Part shown: positions 1 through 8,416 of the stretch, piece after piece | How the letters are laid out: every line of letters starts with the position of its first letter | How positions within the stretch are numbered: position 1 is the stretch's first letter | Assembly (NCBI RefSeq): GCF_022842045.1 | Contig: NZ_JALHQI010000009.1 | Span: 1 to 64,000, forward strand | Source of the DNA: Arenimonas sp. | GTDB lineage: Bacteria; Pseudomonadota; Gammaproteobacteria; Xanthomonadales; Xanthomonadaceae | Length of the DNA: 64,000 nt | Reading direction: 5' to 3' | Translations under genes and position numbers: made by a program | The notes under the pieces: generated by a model | Database searches by the model: none | The model's input: the letters and a program-made list of their open reading frames with translations, nothing else | Told to the model about the DNA's origin: nothing

Positions 1-851
1 CCGCGCCGGCCGCTGCCACGCCGGCCCCGACCGACGAAGCCGGCCTCCGCGAGGCCGTGCGCGAGGCCACCTCGGCCCAGCGCGTCTACGCGCCGGCCGG
101 CGACAACGCCATCGAGTACTACTTGGCGCTGCGCGACCTGCGCCCGAACGACAGCGCCGTTGCCACGGCGCTCATGGAGCTGTTGCCTTATGCCGTGATC
201 GGCAGCGAGCAGGCCGTGGGCCGCGAGGACTTCGCCGAGGCGCGGCGGCTGCTGGGCCTGATCGAGCGCGCCGATGACAGCGCGCCCGCACTGTCGCGCC
301 TGCGTGAGAGCATCGCGGCGGCCGAAGCCAACGCCGCGCGCCGGGTGATCGCCGAGGCCGAGGCCGCGAAGCTGCGTGAGCAGCAGGCCGCGGAGCAGGC
401 CGCGGCCGCCGAGCGCGAGCGGCAGTTGGCTGAGCAGGCCGCCCGGCAGGCGCCGACGGCCGCTGCGCCCGTGGCGGCGACACCGGTTGCGCCTCCGTCG
501 GCGGCGTCCACGCCACCGGCGCCTGCTGCGGCACAGCCGCGGGTGTCGGCGAACGGCATCGGGACTGAAGTCCCTCCCACACGGGTTGCGGCGCCTGCCG
601 CGCAGGAGCCGCGGCTGATCAGCGCGCCGCCGCCGCGCTATCCGCTGACCGCGATGCGCCGCAAGCTCGAAGGGCAGGTGACACTGGAGTTCACGGTGGA
701 GCCCGATGGCAGCGTGTCGTCGCCGCGCGTGGTCAGCGCGACGCCCGAAGGCGTGTTCGACGAAGCGGCACTCGTGGCCGTGTCGCGCTGGCGCTTCGAG
801 CCGATGCCGCGCGCGGTGACGACGCGCCGGCAGCTCCAGTTCAAGCCTTGA
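1..851 (+). CDS. Energy transducer TonB family protein (5' truncated by window edge)
   Basis: The frame is open to the left edge, so the true start is outside the window; the GTG at 57 is probably only an internal valine. The visible part has an Ala/Glu-rich, probably coiled linker, then an Ala/Pro-rich stretch, then a TonB C-terminal domain in the last 80 residues or so (PPPRYPLTAMRRKLEGQVTL, then a final RRQLQFKP). Such domains pass proton-motive energy to outer-membrane receptors or act as periplasmic adaptors. No ExbB or ExbD gene is visible. A REP-type repeat at about 558-584 is translated in frame (GTEVPPTR) in the Pro-rich linker. It could also be a TPR/TonB hybrid protein. Confidence 0.8.
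   Translation, partial: APAAATPAPTDEAGLREAVREATSAQRVYAPAGDNAIEYYLALRDLRPNDSAVATALMELLPYAVIGSEQAVGREDFAEARRLLGLIERADDSAPALSRLRESIAAAEANAARRVIAEAEAAKLREQQAAEQAAAAERERQLAEQAARQAPTAAAPVAATPVAPPSAASTPPAPAAAQPRVSANGIGTEVPPTRVAAPAAQEPRLISAPPPRYPLTAMRRKLEGQVTLEFTVEPDGSVSSPRVVSATPEGVFDEAALVAVSRWRFEPMPRAVTTRRQLQFKP
558..584. repeat. REP-like palindrome inside the TonB-family gene
   Basis: GGGACT-GA-AGTCCC followed by TCCCACA. This is the reverse orientation of the element at 14645-14675, and here it is translated as GTEVPPT in the linker of the TonB-like protein. Confidence 0.6.
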
Positions 852-927
852 CCAAAGCGGTCAGTCGCTGAAGGCCTGACCGAGGGCCGCAGCGCAAATC
901 ACAAGGCGCCAGGCCGAGCCGAGGGCT

Positions 928-2163
<1,236 letters not shown>

Positions 2164-2258
2164 CCTGCGGAGTCGGGGATTCGCCAGGCCCGGCAGGGGC
2201 TTGCGGCGACTGCGGCCAGCCTAGGCCGCGCGGGCGAAGGCTGGCAAGGCCGCCCGGC

Positions 2259-2286
2259 TTGACATGCAAATGCGAACCATTATCAT
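2259..2286 (+). promoter_or_regulatory. Candidate Fur-regulated promoter of hemP
   Basis: TTGACA at 2259-2264 and TATCAT at 2281-2286 are spaced by 16 bp. The interval 2266-2284 matches the 19-bp Fur consensus (GATAATGATAATCATTATC) at 14 of 19 positions by eye, and it overlaps the spacer and the -10. The hemP start lies 30 bp downstream. Iron-repressed transcription is inferred. Confidence 0.65.
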
Positions 2287-2315
2287 CAAAACCGACCCCC
2301 GTCCCGGAGCCCGCC

Positions 2316-2501
2316 ATGAACCTGCCGCCCTTGCCCGCCCAGGCCAAAGCGCCCACCGCCGAATCCGTCGCCGCCGACCTGCCGCTCGCCTTCGACAGCC
2401 GCGAGCTGCTGCGCGGCGTCCGCGAAGTGCTGATCCGCCACGCCGGCCAGGTCTACCGCCTGCGCCACACGCGCAACGACAAACTCATCCTGGTGAAGTA
2501 A
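2316..2501 (+). CDS. hemP: Hemin uptake protein HemP
   Basis: A 61-aa protein with the HemP signature in its last 35 residues (LLRGVREVLIRHAGQVYRLR, then HTRNDKLILVK). HemP/HmuP proteins are small factors linked to heme acquisition; in some bacteria they activate heme-receptor transcription. The ATG at 2316 follows CGGAG at a suitable distance and gives the usual family length. The Fur-type box just upstream supports an iron-responsive role. No heme receptor lies next to it. Confidence 0.87.
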   Translation: MNLPPLPAQAKAPTAESVAADLPLAFDSRELLRGVREVLIRHAGQVYRLRHTRNDKLILVK

Positions 2502-2553
2502 GGTCGCGCGCGCTGGGCATAATGGCGCGTCCCGCCACTGCCCGAAGCGCACC

Positions 2554-3225
2554 ATGACCCTGCTCGAAACCGTCGAACACCAGACCGGCCCCGAACCGCG
2601 CTGGTCCATCCTCTGGCTGCACGGCCTCGGCGCCGATGGCCATGACTTCGCGCCGATCGTGCCCGAGCTGCTGCGCGCCGGCTGGCCGGCGCTGCGCTTC
2701 GTGTTCCCGCATGCGCCGGTGCGGCCGGTGACCATCAACAACGGCGCCCGCATGCGGGCCTGGTACGACATCCGCAACCTCGAGATCGACCAGCGCGCCG
2801 ACGAGCAGGGCGTGCGCGAATCCATCGCCCAGGTCGAGGCGCTGGTCGCGCGTGAAGTCGAGCGCGGCGTGCCACCGGAGCGCATCCTGTTGGCCGGCTT
2901 CTCGCAAGGCGGCGCCATCGCGCTGGCCGCCGGCGTGCGGCGCGAGGCGGCGCTGGGCGGCCTGGTCGCGCTGTCCACCTACCTGCCGATGGCCAGCACC
3001 ACCGCCGCCGAGGCGACGAAGGCCGGGCTGGGCACGCCGGTGTTCATGGCCCACGGCCAGCACGACCCGGTGGTGCCCGAATCCCTGGGCCAGCGCAGCC
3101 GCCAGGCGCTGCAGGCGCTGGGCATGGCCATCGACTGGCACGCCTACCCGATGCCGCACAGCGTCTGCGCCGAGGAGATCCGCGACCTTGGCGACTGGAT
3201 GCACCAGCGCTTCCTCGCGGGCTGA
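2554..3225 (+). CDS. Alpha/beta-hydrolase carboxylesterase (phospholipase/carboxylesterase family)
   Basis: 223 aa, typical for the single-domain carboxylesterases related to acyl-protein thioesterases. Visible features: an oxyanion strand WLHGLGADG (about 21-29), nucleophile Ser117 in GFSQGG, Asp171 in GQHDPVV and His202 in MPHSV. It hydrolyses short-chain esters or thioesters in the cytoplasm; there is no signal peptide. It is followed 30 bp later by the AlgR-like regulator gene on the same strand, possibly cotranscribed. The physiological substrate is unknown. Confidence 0.88.
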   Translation: MTLLETVEHQTGPEPRWSILWLHGLGADGHDFAPIVPELLRAGWPALRFVFPHAPVRPVTINNGARMRAWYDIRNLEIDQRADEQGVRESIAQVEALVAREVERGVPPERILLAGFSQGGAIALAAGVRREAALGGLVALSTYLPMASTTAAEATKAGLGTPVFMAHGQHDPVVPESLGQRSRQALQALGMAIDWHAYPMPHSVCAEEIRDLGDWMHQRFLAG

Positions 3226-3256
3226 ACGCGGCGCGGGCCTCGGGCATACTTCCCGC

Positions 3257-3991
3257 ATGAAGCTCCTGCTCGTCGACGACGAACCGCTGGCCCGCCAACG
3301 CCTGGCCGCCATGCTGCGCGAGCACGGCGACCACGACCTGGTGGGCGAAGCCGGCAACGGCCGCGAGGCGGTCGAGATGGCCGAGGCCCTCGGCGCCGAG
3401 TGCGTGCTGATGGATATCGCCATGCCGGTGATGGACGGGCTGGAGGCCGCCCACCACCTTGCCGGCCTGGCCGCCCCGCCCGCCGTCATCTTCTGCACCG
3501 CCTTCGACCAGCACGCGCTGGCGGCCTTCGAAGCCGCCGCGGTGGATTACCTGGTCAAGCCGGTGCGCGGCGAACGCCTGGCCGAAGCGCTGGAGCGCGC
3601 CCGTCGCCAGCTGGCCGCGCGCGAGCCCGCGCCCCGGCTGCCGGCCGACGCCGAGCGCCGCCGCAGCCACCTCAGCGCACGCCTTCGCGGCAGCCTGCGC
3701 CTGATCCCGGTCGAGGACATCCACTACCTGCAGGCCGAGGAAAAATACGTGGTCGTGCACCACGCCCGCGGCGAGGACCTGATCGAGGAATCGCTCAAGT
3801 CGCTCGAGGTCGAGTTCGCCGACCGCTTCCTGCGCATCCACCGCAACTGCCTGGTGGCCAACGACGAATTCGCCGAGCTGCGCCGGTCGCCCGACGGCCA
3901 GGTGCACGCCATCCTGCGCAATTCAACGACCCCGCTCGAAGTCAGCCGGCGCTGCCTGCCGCTGCTGCGCGAGCGGCTCAAGCATCTGTGA
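3257..3991 (+). CDS. algR: LytTR-family response regulator (AlgR-like)
   Basis: A 244-aa response regulator: receiver domain (1-120) with acidic pocket D7-D8 and phosphoacceptor Asp53 in [12 protein letters not shown], conserved Lys in YLVKP, then a LytTR DNA-binding domain (about 140-244, with [14 protein letters not shown] and [11 protein letters not shown]). AlgR in Pseudomonas controls exopolysaccharide and type IV pili and is likewise encoded next to hemC. The start codon ATG 3257 opens directly on the MKLLLVDDE strand. The partner sensor kinase is not in this window. The name algR is by homology and context only. Confidence 0.85.
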   Translation: MKLLLVDDEPLARQRLAAMLREHGDHDLVGEAGNGREAVEMAEALGAECVLMDIAMPVMDGLEAAHHLAGLAAPPAVIFCTAFDQHALAAFEAAAVDYLVKPVRGERLAEALERARRQLAAREPAPRLPADAERRRSHLSARLRGSLRLIPVEDIHYLQAEEKYVVVHHARGEDLIEESLKSLEVEFADRFLRIHRNCLVANDEFAELRRSPDGQVHAILRNSTTPLEVSRRCLPLLRERLKHL

Positions 3992-4004
3992 GGGGAGAGA
4001 CCCG

Positions 4005-4913
4005 ATGCCGACCATCCGCCTGGCCACCCGCGAAAGCGCGCTGGCGCTGTGGCAAACCAACCACGTCGCCGAGCGCCTGCGTGCTGCCCATCCCGGGCTC
4101 GAGGTCGAGCTGGTGCCGATGACCACGCGCGGCGACCAGGCCATCGACCAGCCGCTGGTCGAGATCGGCGGCAAGGGCCTGTTCCTGAAGGAGCTCGAGG
4201 TCGCGATACTGGAGGGCCGCGCCGATGCCGCCGTGCACTCGCTCAAGGACGTGCCCATGGAGCTCGACGGCCCGTTCGAGCTGCCGGCCATCCTCGAGCG
4301 CGCGAATCCCTTCGATGCCTTCGTGTCGGTGAAATACGAAGCCTTCGAGGAGCTGCCCTACGGCGCGAAGGTGGGCACGTCCTCGCTGCGCCGCCAGGCC
4401 CTGCTCAAGGCGCACCGCCCCGACCTGGTGCTGGTGGACCTGCGCGGCAACGTCAACACCCGCCTGGCCAAGCTCGACGCCGGTGACTACGACGCCATCG
4501 TGCTGGCCTGTGCCGGGCTGGAACGCCTGGGCATGGGCGATCGGATCCGCGAGCGGCTGTCCGCCCCGCGCTTCATCCCGGCCGCGGCGCAGGGCGCGGT
4601 GGTGGTCGAGTGCCGCGCGGGCGACGCCGCCATTCGCGACCTCGTCGCCGTGCTCGACCACGCTGAAACCCGCGCCTGCGTCAGCGCCGAGCGCGCGATG
4701 ACCCGCGCCCTGGGCGGCAGCTGCCACGTGCCCATCGCCGCCTTCGCCACGCTCAACAAGGACCGCATGTCGCTCGAAGGCCTGGTGGGTGACGCCAAGA
4801 CCGGCCAGACCGTCCGCGGCTACGCCAGCGGCCCGATGTCGGAGCCGGAGAAGCTGGGCACCCAGGTCGCCGACATGCTCGTCGCCCGCGGCGCCGACGC
4901 CCTGCTGCCGTAA
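4005..4913 (+). CDS. hemC: Hydroxymethylbilane synthase (porphobilinogen deaminase)
   Basis: 302 aa. It polymerises four porphobilinogen molecules into hydroxymethylbilane in tetrapyrrole synthesis. Seen: the N-terminal [14 protein letters not shown], catalytic Asp82 in HSLKDVP, the [13 protein letters not shown] arginines, and the dipyrromethane-cofactor cysteine Cys240 in LGGSCHVP. Length and all motifs are standard. It follows the AlgR-like gene after 13 bp, the arrangement also known in pseudomonads. The next gene is convergent. Confidence 0.97.
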   Translation: MPTIRLATRESALALWQTNHVAERLRAAHPGLEVELVPMTTRGDQAIDQPLVEIGGKGLFLKELEVAILEGRADAAVHSLKDVPMELDGPFELPAILERANPFDAFVSVKYEAFEELPYGAKVGTSSLRRQALLKAHRPDLVLVDLRGNVNTRLAKLDAGDYDAIVLACAGLERLGMGDRIRERLSAPRFIPAAAQGAVVVECRAGDAAIRDLVAVLDHAETRACVSAERAMTRALGGSCHVPIAAFATLNKDRMSLEGLVGDAKTGQTVRGYASGPMSEPEKLGTQVADMLVARGADALLP

Positions 4914-4946
4914 TGGCTGAGGCAGGGACAAGGTGAGCGACGGGAT

Positions 4947-5885
4947 TCAGTAGTACAGCATCACCACGTGCTTCGCCTCGGCGAAGAACAGCCAGCGTTC
5001 GACCGCCGCGCCCAGCATCACCGACACCGCCGCGATGCCCATCGGCCAGGCCGCCGCCACGTGCGGCAGCAGATACACCGGCAGTGCGCACAGCGCCGGC
5101 ACGACGGCAAACAGCACCAGCGCGATCATCCGCAGCCGCCTCGCGTGCTTGCGCGCCAGCACGTGGCCCATCTCGGTGGTGAGGTAGTTGGCTTCGGTAT
5201 GCGGACGCTCGAACACGGTCGCCACGCGATCGGCCGGCAGGCCCAGCGCCGAGGCGCGCGTGGCCGGCAGCGGGTCGCGATCGATCGCGCGCCAGTAGCC
5301 GCGCTTGAGCCAGGCCAGCAGCAGCGACGACACGATGATGGCCATCCCGCCGATGTTCCAGAGCTCGCCGAACGCCGCCAGCAGCAGGGCCAGCAGGATG
5401 CCGCCGGTATGCAGCGCGAACAGCAGGTACACCGGGACGACCCGGCGGTTGGACCAGGCCGGGATCGGCCGCAGCGACGCGTAGATCATCGCCGTGCAGG
5501 CCACCGTGGCCAGTGACAGCAGGGCGAGCAGGGCCAGCAGCATCGGCCCCATCGCCTTGAGCGCATGCGAGCGGGTCAGCGCGCCGACCAGCAGCGCTAC
5601 GAACGGCAGGTAGCAAGCCAGCGCCAGCACGCCCTCGCGCGACAGCCAGCTGCTGCGCCACTGGCTGAAGGCCCGCCACGCGCGCAGCGGCTTGCCCAGG
5701 TGCAGGGTCGAGCTGAGCAGGCCCGCCGTTACCAGCACGAATCCAAGCAGCATCGCGAAGCCATGCCCGGCCAGCGCGCCATGCCCGCCCGGCGACCACC
5801 ACAGCGACAGCGCGGACCAGAACCACAGGCCATAGCCCGCGCCCGACAGCGTGGTGAAGAAGATGACGGAGAAGGCCGGATGCAT
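4947..5885 (-). CDS. soeC: Membrane anchor subunit of DMSO-reductase-family enzyme (SoeC-like, DmsC/NrfD type)
   Basis: 312 aa, almost entirely hydrophobic, with eight or so membrane helices, opening MHPAFSVIFFTTLSGAGYGL as in DmsC-type quinone-interacting anchors. It begins one base after the stop of the Fe-S subunit and is the last gene of the soeA-transporter-soeB-soeC operon. In the Soe complex the anchor passes electrons from sulfite oxidation to quinone. The specific Soe assignment rests on soeA; on its own this is only a DmsC-family protein. Confidence 0.8.
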   Translation of the reverse strand: MHPAFSVIFFTTLSGAGYGLWFWSALSLWWSPGGHGALAGHGFAMLLGFVLVTAGLLSSTLHLGKPLRAWRAFSQWRSSWLSREGVLALACYLPFVALLVGALTRSHALKAMGPMLLALLALLSLATVACTAMIYASLRPIPAWSNRRVVPVYLLFALHTGGILLALLLAAFGELWNIGGMAIIVSSLLLAWLKRGYWRAIDRDPLPATRASALGLPADRVATVFERPHTEANYLTTEMGHVLARKHARRLRMIALVLFAVVPALCALPVYLLPHVAAAWPMGIAAVSVMLGAAVERWLFFAEAKHVVMLYY

Positions 5886-5886
5886 G

Positions 5887-6636
5887 TCAGCGACTCAGCG
5901 CGCGGTCGAGCCAGCGCAGCAAGGGGTTGAGCTTTGAGGTGTCGAGCGTTTCCTCCGGCGCGGCCTTCGCCTCGCCCGGCGGGCCAGCGCGGCGCTCGCG
6001 CTGCGGCAGGTAGCGATTCACCGGCGCGTAGCCCAGCTCGGGCATCAGCGCCACGCCGCCGCGTTCGACCACCAGCTTCGACACCGCGGACTCGGGATCG
6101 CCGAGGTCGCCGAAGTGGCGCGCCTTGGTCGGGCAGGCCTGCACGCAGGCCGGCTGGCGGGAGGCCTCCGGGATGGTCTCGTTGTAGATGCGGTCCACGC
6201 ACAGGGTGCATTTCTTCATCACGCCCTCGACCGCGCTGTACTCGCGCGCGCCATAGGGGCAGGCCCAGCTGCATAGCTTGCAGCCGATGCACTTGTCCTC
6301 GTCCACCAGCACGATGCCGTCTTCGGCGCGCTTGTAGCTGGCACCGGTGGGGCAGACCGTGACGCAGGCCGGGGTCTCGCAGTGCAGACAGCTGCGCGGG
6401 AAGTGCAGGGTGGTCGCGGGCTGCGCGGCCGTCGCTTCCACTTCGTAGGAATGCACGCGGTTGAACCAGACGCCGAAGGGGTCCTTGCCGTAGGGCTGCT
6501 CGTCGGTGAGCGGCCCGGCGATGCCGCCGGCGTTCCATTCCTTGCACGACACCGCGCAGGCATGGCAACCGACGCAGGTATCGAGGTCGATGACCAGGCC
6601 GAGCTTCTTCTTTCCGGGAGGGGCGAGCGTGGTCAT
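5887..6636 (-). CDS. soeB: 4Fe-4S electron-transfer subunit (SoeB-like, DmsB/PhsB family)
   Basis: 249 aa, with four cysteine clusters typical of DmsB-like subunits: CVGCHACAVSC (about 21), CLHCETPACVTVCP, CIGCKLCSWACPYG and CTLCVDR...CVQACP. They carry four [4Fe-4S] clusters between the molybdenum subunit and the membrane anchor. The ATG at 6636 overlaps the stop of the upstream transporter gene by one base (TGATG), pointing to translational coupling. No signal peptide, consistent with a cytoplasm-facing complex. Confidence 0.85.
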   Translation of the reverse strand: MTTLAPPGKKKLGLVIDLDTCVGCHACAVSCKEWNAGGIAGPLTDEQPYGKDPFGVWFNRVHSYEVEATAAQPATTLHFPRSCLHCETPACVTVCPTGASYKRAEDGIVLVDEDKCIGCKLCSWACPYGAREYSAVEGVMKKCTLCVDRIYNETIPEASRQPACVQACPTKARHFGDLGDPESAVSKLVVERGGVALMPELGYAPVNRYLPQRERRAGPPGEAKAAPEETLDTSKLNPLLRWLDRALSR

Positions 6637-8414
6637 CAGAACGGGAAGAACCTCGGGATGAAATAGACCGCCATGCCCCAGAACAGCAGGTTCAGCGGGA
6701 TGCCCATCTTCATGAAGTCCACGAAGCGGTAGTTGCCCGCGTTGTAGACCATGGTGTTGGTCTGGTAGCCCACCGGCGTGGCGAAGCTGGTGGAGGCGGC
6801 GAACAGCACCGCCACCAGGAAGGGCGTCGGGCTCACGTCCATGGACAGCGCCGTCGAGTACGCGATCGGCGTGATCAGCACGGCCGCGGCGTTGTTGCTC
6901 ATCAGTTCGGTCATCAGGGCGGTGATCAGGTACACCGCCGCCAGCACGGCCAGCGGCCCGAAGCCGCCGACCCAGTTCACCGAGAAATCGGCCACGCCCT
7001 GGGCCAGGCCCGACTTTTGCATGGCGATGCCCAGCGGCAGCACGCCGGCCAGCAGCACGATCACGCGCCAGTCCACGGCCTGGTAGGCCTGGTCGTTGCC
7101 GATGCAGCGCGTTGCCACCAGCGCGATGCCGCCCAGGATGGACGAGGCCACGATCGGCAGCCAGCCCAGGGCTGCGGCGCCGATCGCGGCGGCCATGATG
7201 CCGATCGCCAGCAGCGCCTTGCTGCGCGGCGGGTTGGCTTCGCCGCGTTCGTTGAGCACCACCAGGTTCTGGTTGGCGCGGATGGCGGCCAGCTCGGCGC
7301 GCGGGCAGAGCAGCAGCAGCACGTCGCCGACGTTCAGGCTGACGTCCTTGATCTTCTCGCGCAGCACTTCGCCGCGGCGATGCACGGCCAGCACGGTGGC
7401 GTTGTAGTTCCACTGGAAGTCGAGCTCGCGCAGGCTCAGCCCGATCAACCGTGCGCCCGGCGCGACCATGGCTTCGACCAGCACCTGGGCCGCATCGCCG
7501 TCTTCGCCCGTGAACTGGCTGTCCTGCAGCTTGAACTCCGGCTCGAGCTCGAGCTTGGCGCTGTCCTTGAGCAGCTTGAGCTTCTCCCAGTCGCCGCGCA
7601 CCAGCAGCACGTCGCCCTCGCGCAGCAGCTCGGCGCGCGGGGCCCAGTGCTTGTCCTCGCCGCGCAGCAGCTCGAGCACGTACACCGAATGCTTCTCGGC
7701 CAGCTGCGAGGTGGCCACCGACTTGCCGATCAGCGGCGAGTCCGGCATCACCCGCAGCTCGGTGATGTACTTGCCCAGCTCATAGGTCTCGGTGATGCCC
7801 GAGGGCGGGTGGTGCGGCAGCAGCCAGCGCCGGAACACCATCAGGTACACGAAGCCCGCGGCCATCGTCACCAGGCCCAGCGGCGCGAAGTCGAACAGGC
7901 CGAAGCCGGGATGGCCCAGGTCCTTGGCCAGCGAGTTCACCAGCAGGTTGGTCGAGGTGCCGATCAGCGTACACACGCCGCCCATCTGCGCGGCGTACGA
8001 CAGCGGGATCAGCACCTGCGAGGGCGAGCTGCGGTTGGCCGCGGTCGCCGCCAGCACCAGCGGCAGGAACACCGCCACCGCCGCCGTGTTGTTGACGAAG
8101 GCCGAGATCGGCCCGACCACGAACATGATCAGCAGCATGAACAGCCACGGCCGCTTCACCCGTCCGAACAGGCGGCCGATCGACAGCAGCGCACCGGTGT
8201 GCGCGAGCCCCGCGCTGAGCACGAACATGGCCGCCACCGTGATCGTCGCCTCGCTGCTGAAGCCCGACAGCGCCTCGGCCGGCGTCACCAGGCCCAGCAC
8301 CAGCAGGCTGGCCAGCACCAGCATTGCCACCACGTCCACGGGCAGCTTCTCGGTGACGAAGAGCGCCACCGCGCCCACCAGCACCACCAGCGTCAGCAGG
8401 GCATCCATTTCCAT
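6636..8414 (-). CDS. SLC13/DASS-type anion transporter with cytoplasmic RCK (TrkA-C) domains
   Basis: 592 aa. Membrane segments occupy about 1-200 and 400-592; between them lie two soluble TrkA-C-like modules (GKYITELRVMPDSPLIGKSV and GARLIGLSLRELDFQWNYNA). This is the layout of the sulfur-linked SAC1-like SLC13 permeases. The gene sits inside the operon: two bases after soeA and overlapping soeB by one base. That position suggests export of sulfate or uptake of a sulfur oxyanion connected with the dehydrogenase, but this is inference; the transported ion is unknown. Confidence 0.8.
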   Translation of the reverse strand: MEMDALLTLVVLVGAVALFVTEKLPVDVVAMLVLASLLVLGLVTPAEALSGFSSEATITVAAMFVLSAGLAHTGALLSIGRLFGRVKRPWLFMLLIMFVVGPISAFVNNTAAVAVFLPLVLAATAANRSSPSQVLIPLSYAAQMGGVCTLIGTSTNLLVNSLAKDLGHPGFGLFDFAPLGLVTMAAGFVYLMVFRRWLLPHHPPSGITETYELGKYITELRVMPDSPLIGKSVATSQLAEKHSVYVLELLRGEDKHWAPRAELLREGDVLLVRGDWEKLKLLKDSAKLELEPEFKLQDSQFTGEDGDAAQVLVEAMVAPGARLIGLSLRELDFQWNYNATVLAVHRRGEVLREKIKDVSLNVGDVLLLLCPRAELAAIRANQNLVVLNERGEANPPRSKALLAIGIMAAAIGAAALGWLPIVASSILGGIALVATRCIGNDQAYQAVDWRVIVLLAGVLPLGIAMQKSGLAQGVADFSVNWVGGFGPLAVLAAVYLITALMTELMSNNAAAVLITPIAYSTALSMDVSPTPFLVAVLFAASTSFATPVGYQTNTMVYNAGNYRFVDFMKMGIPLNLLFWGMAVYFIPRFFPF

Positions 8415-8416
8415 GT

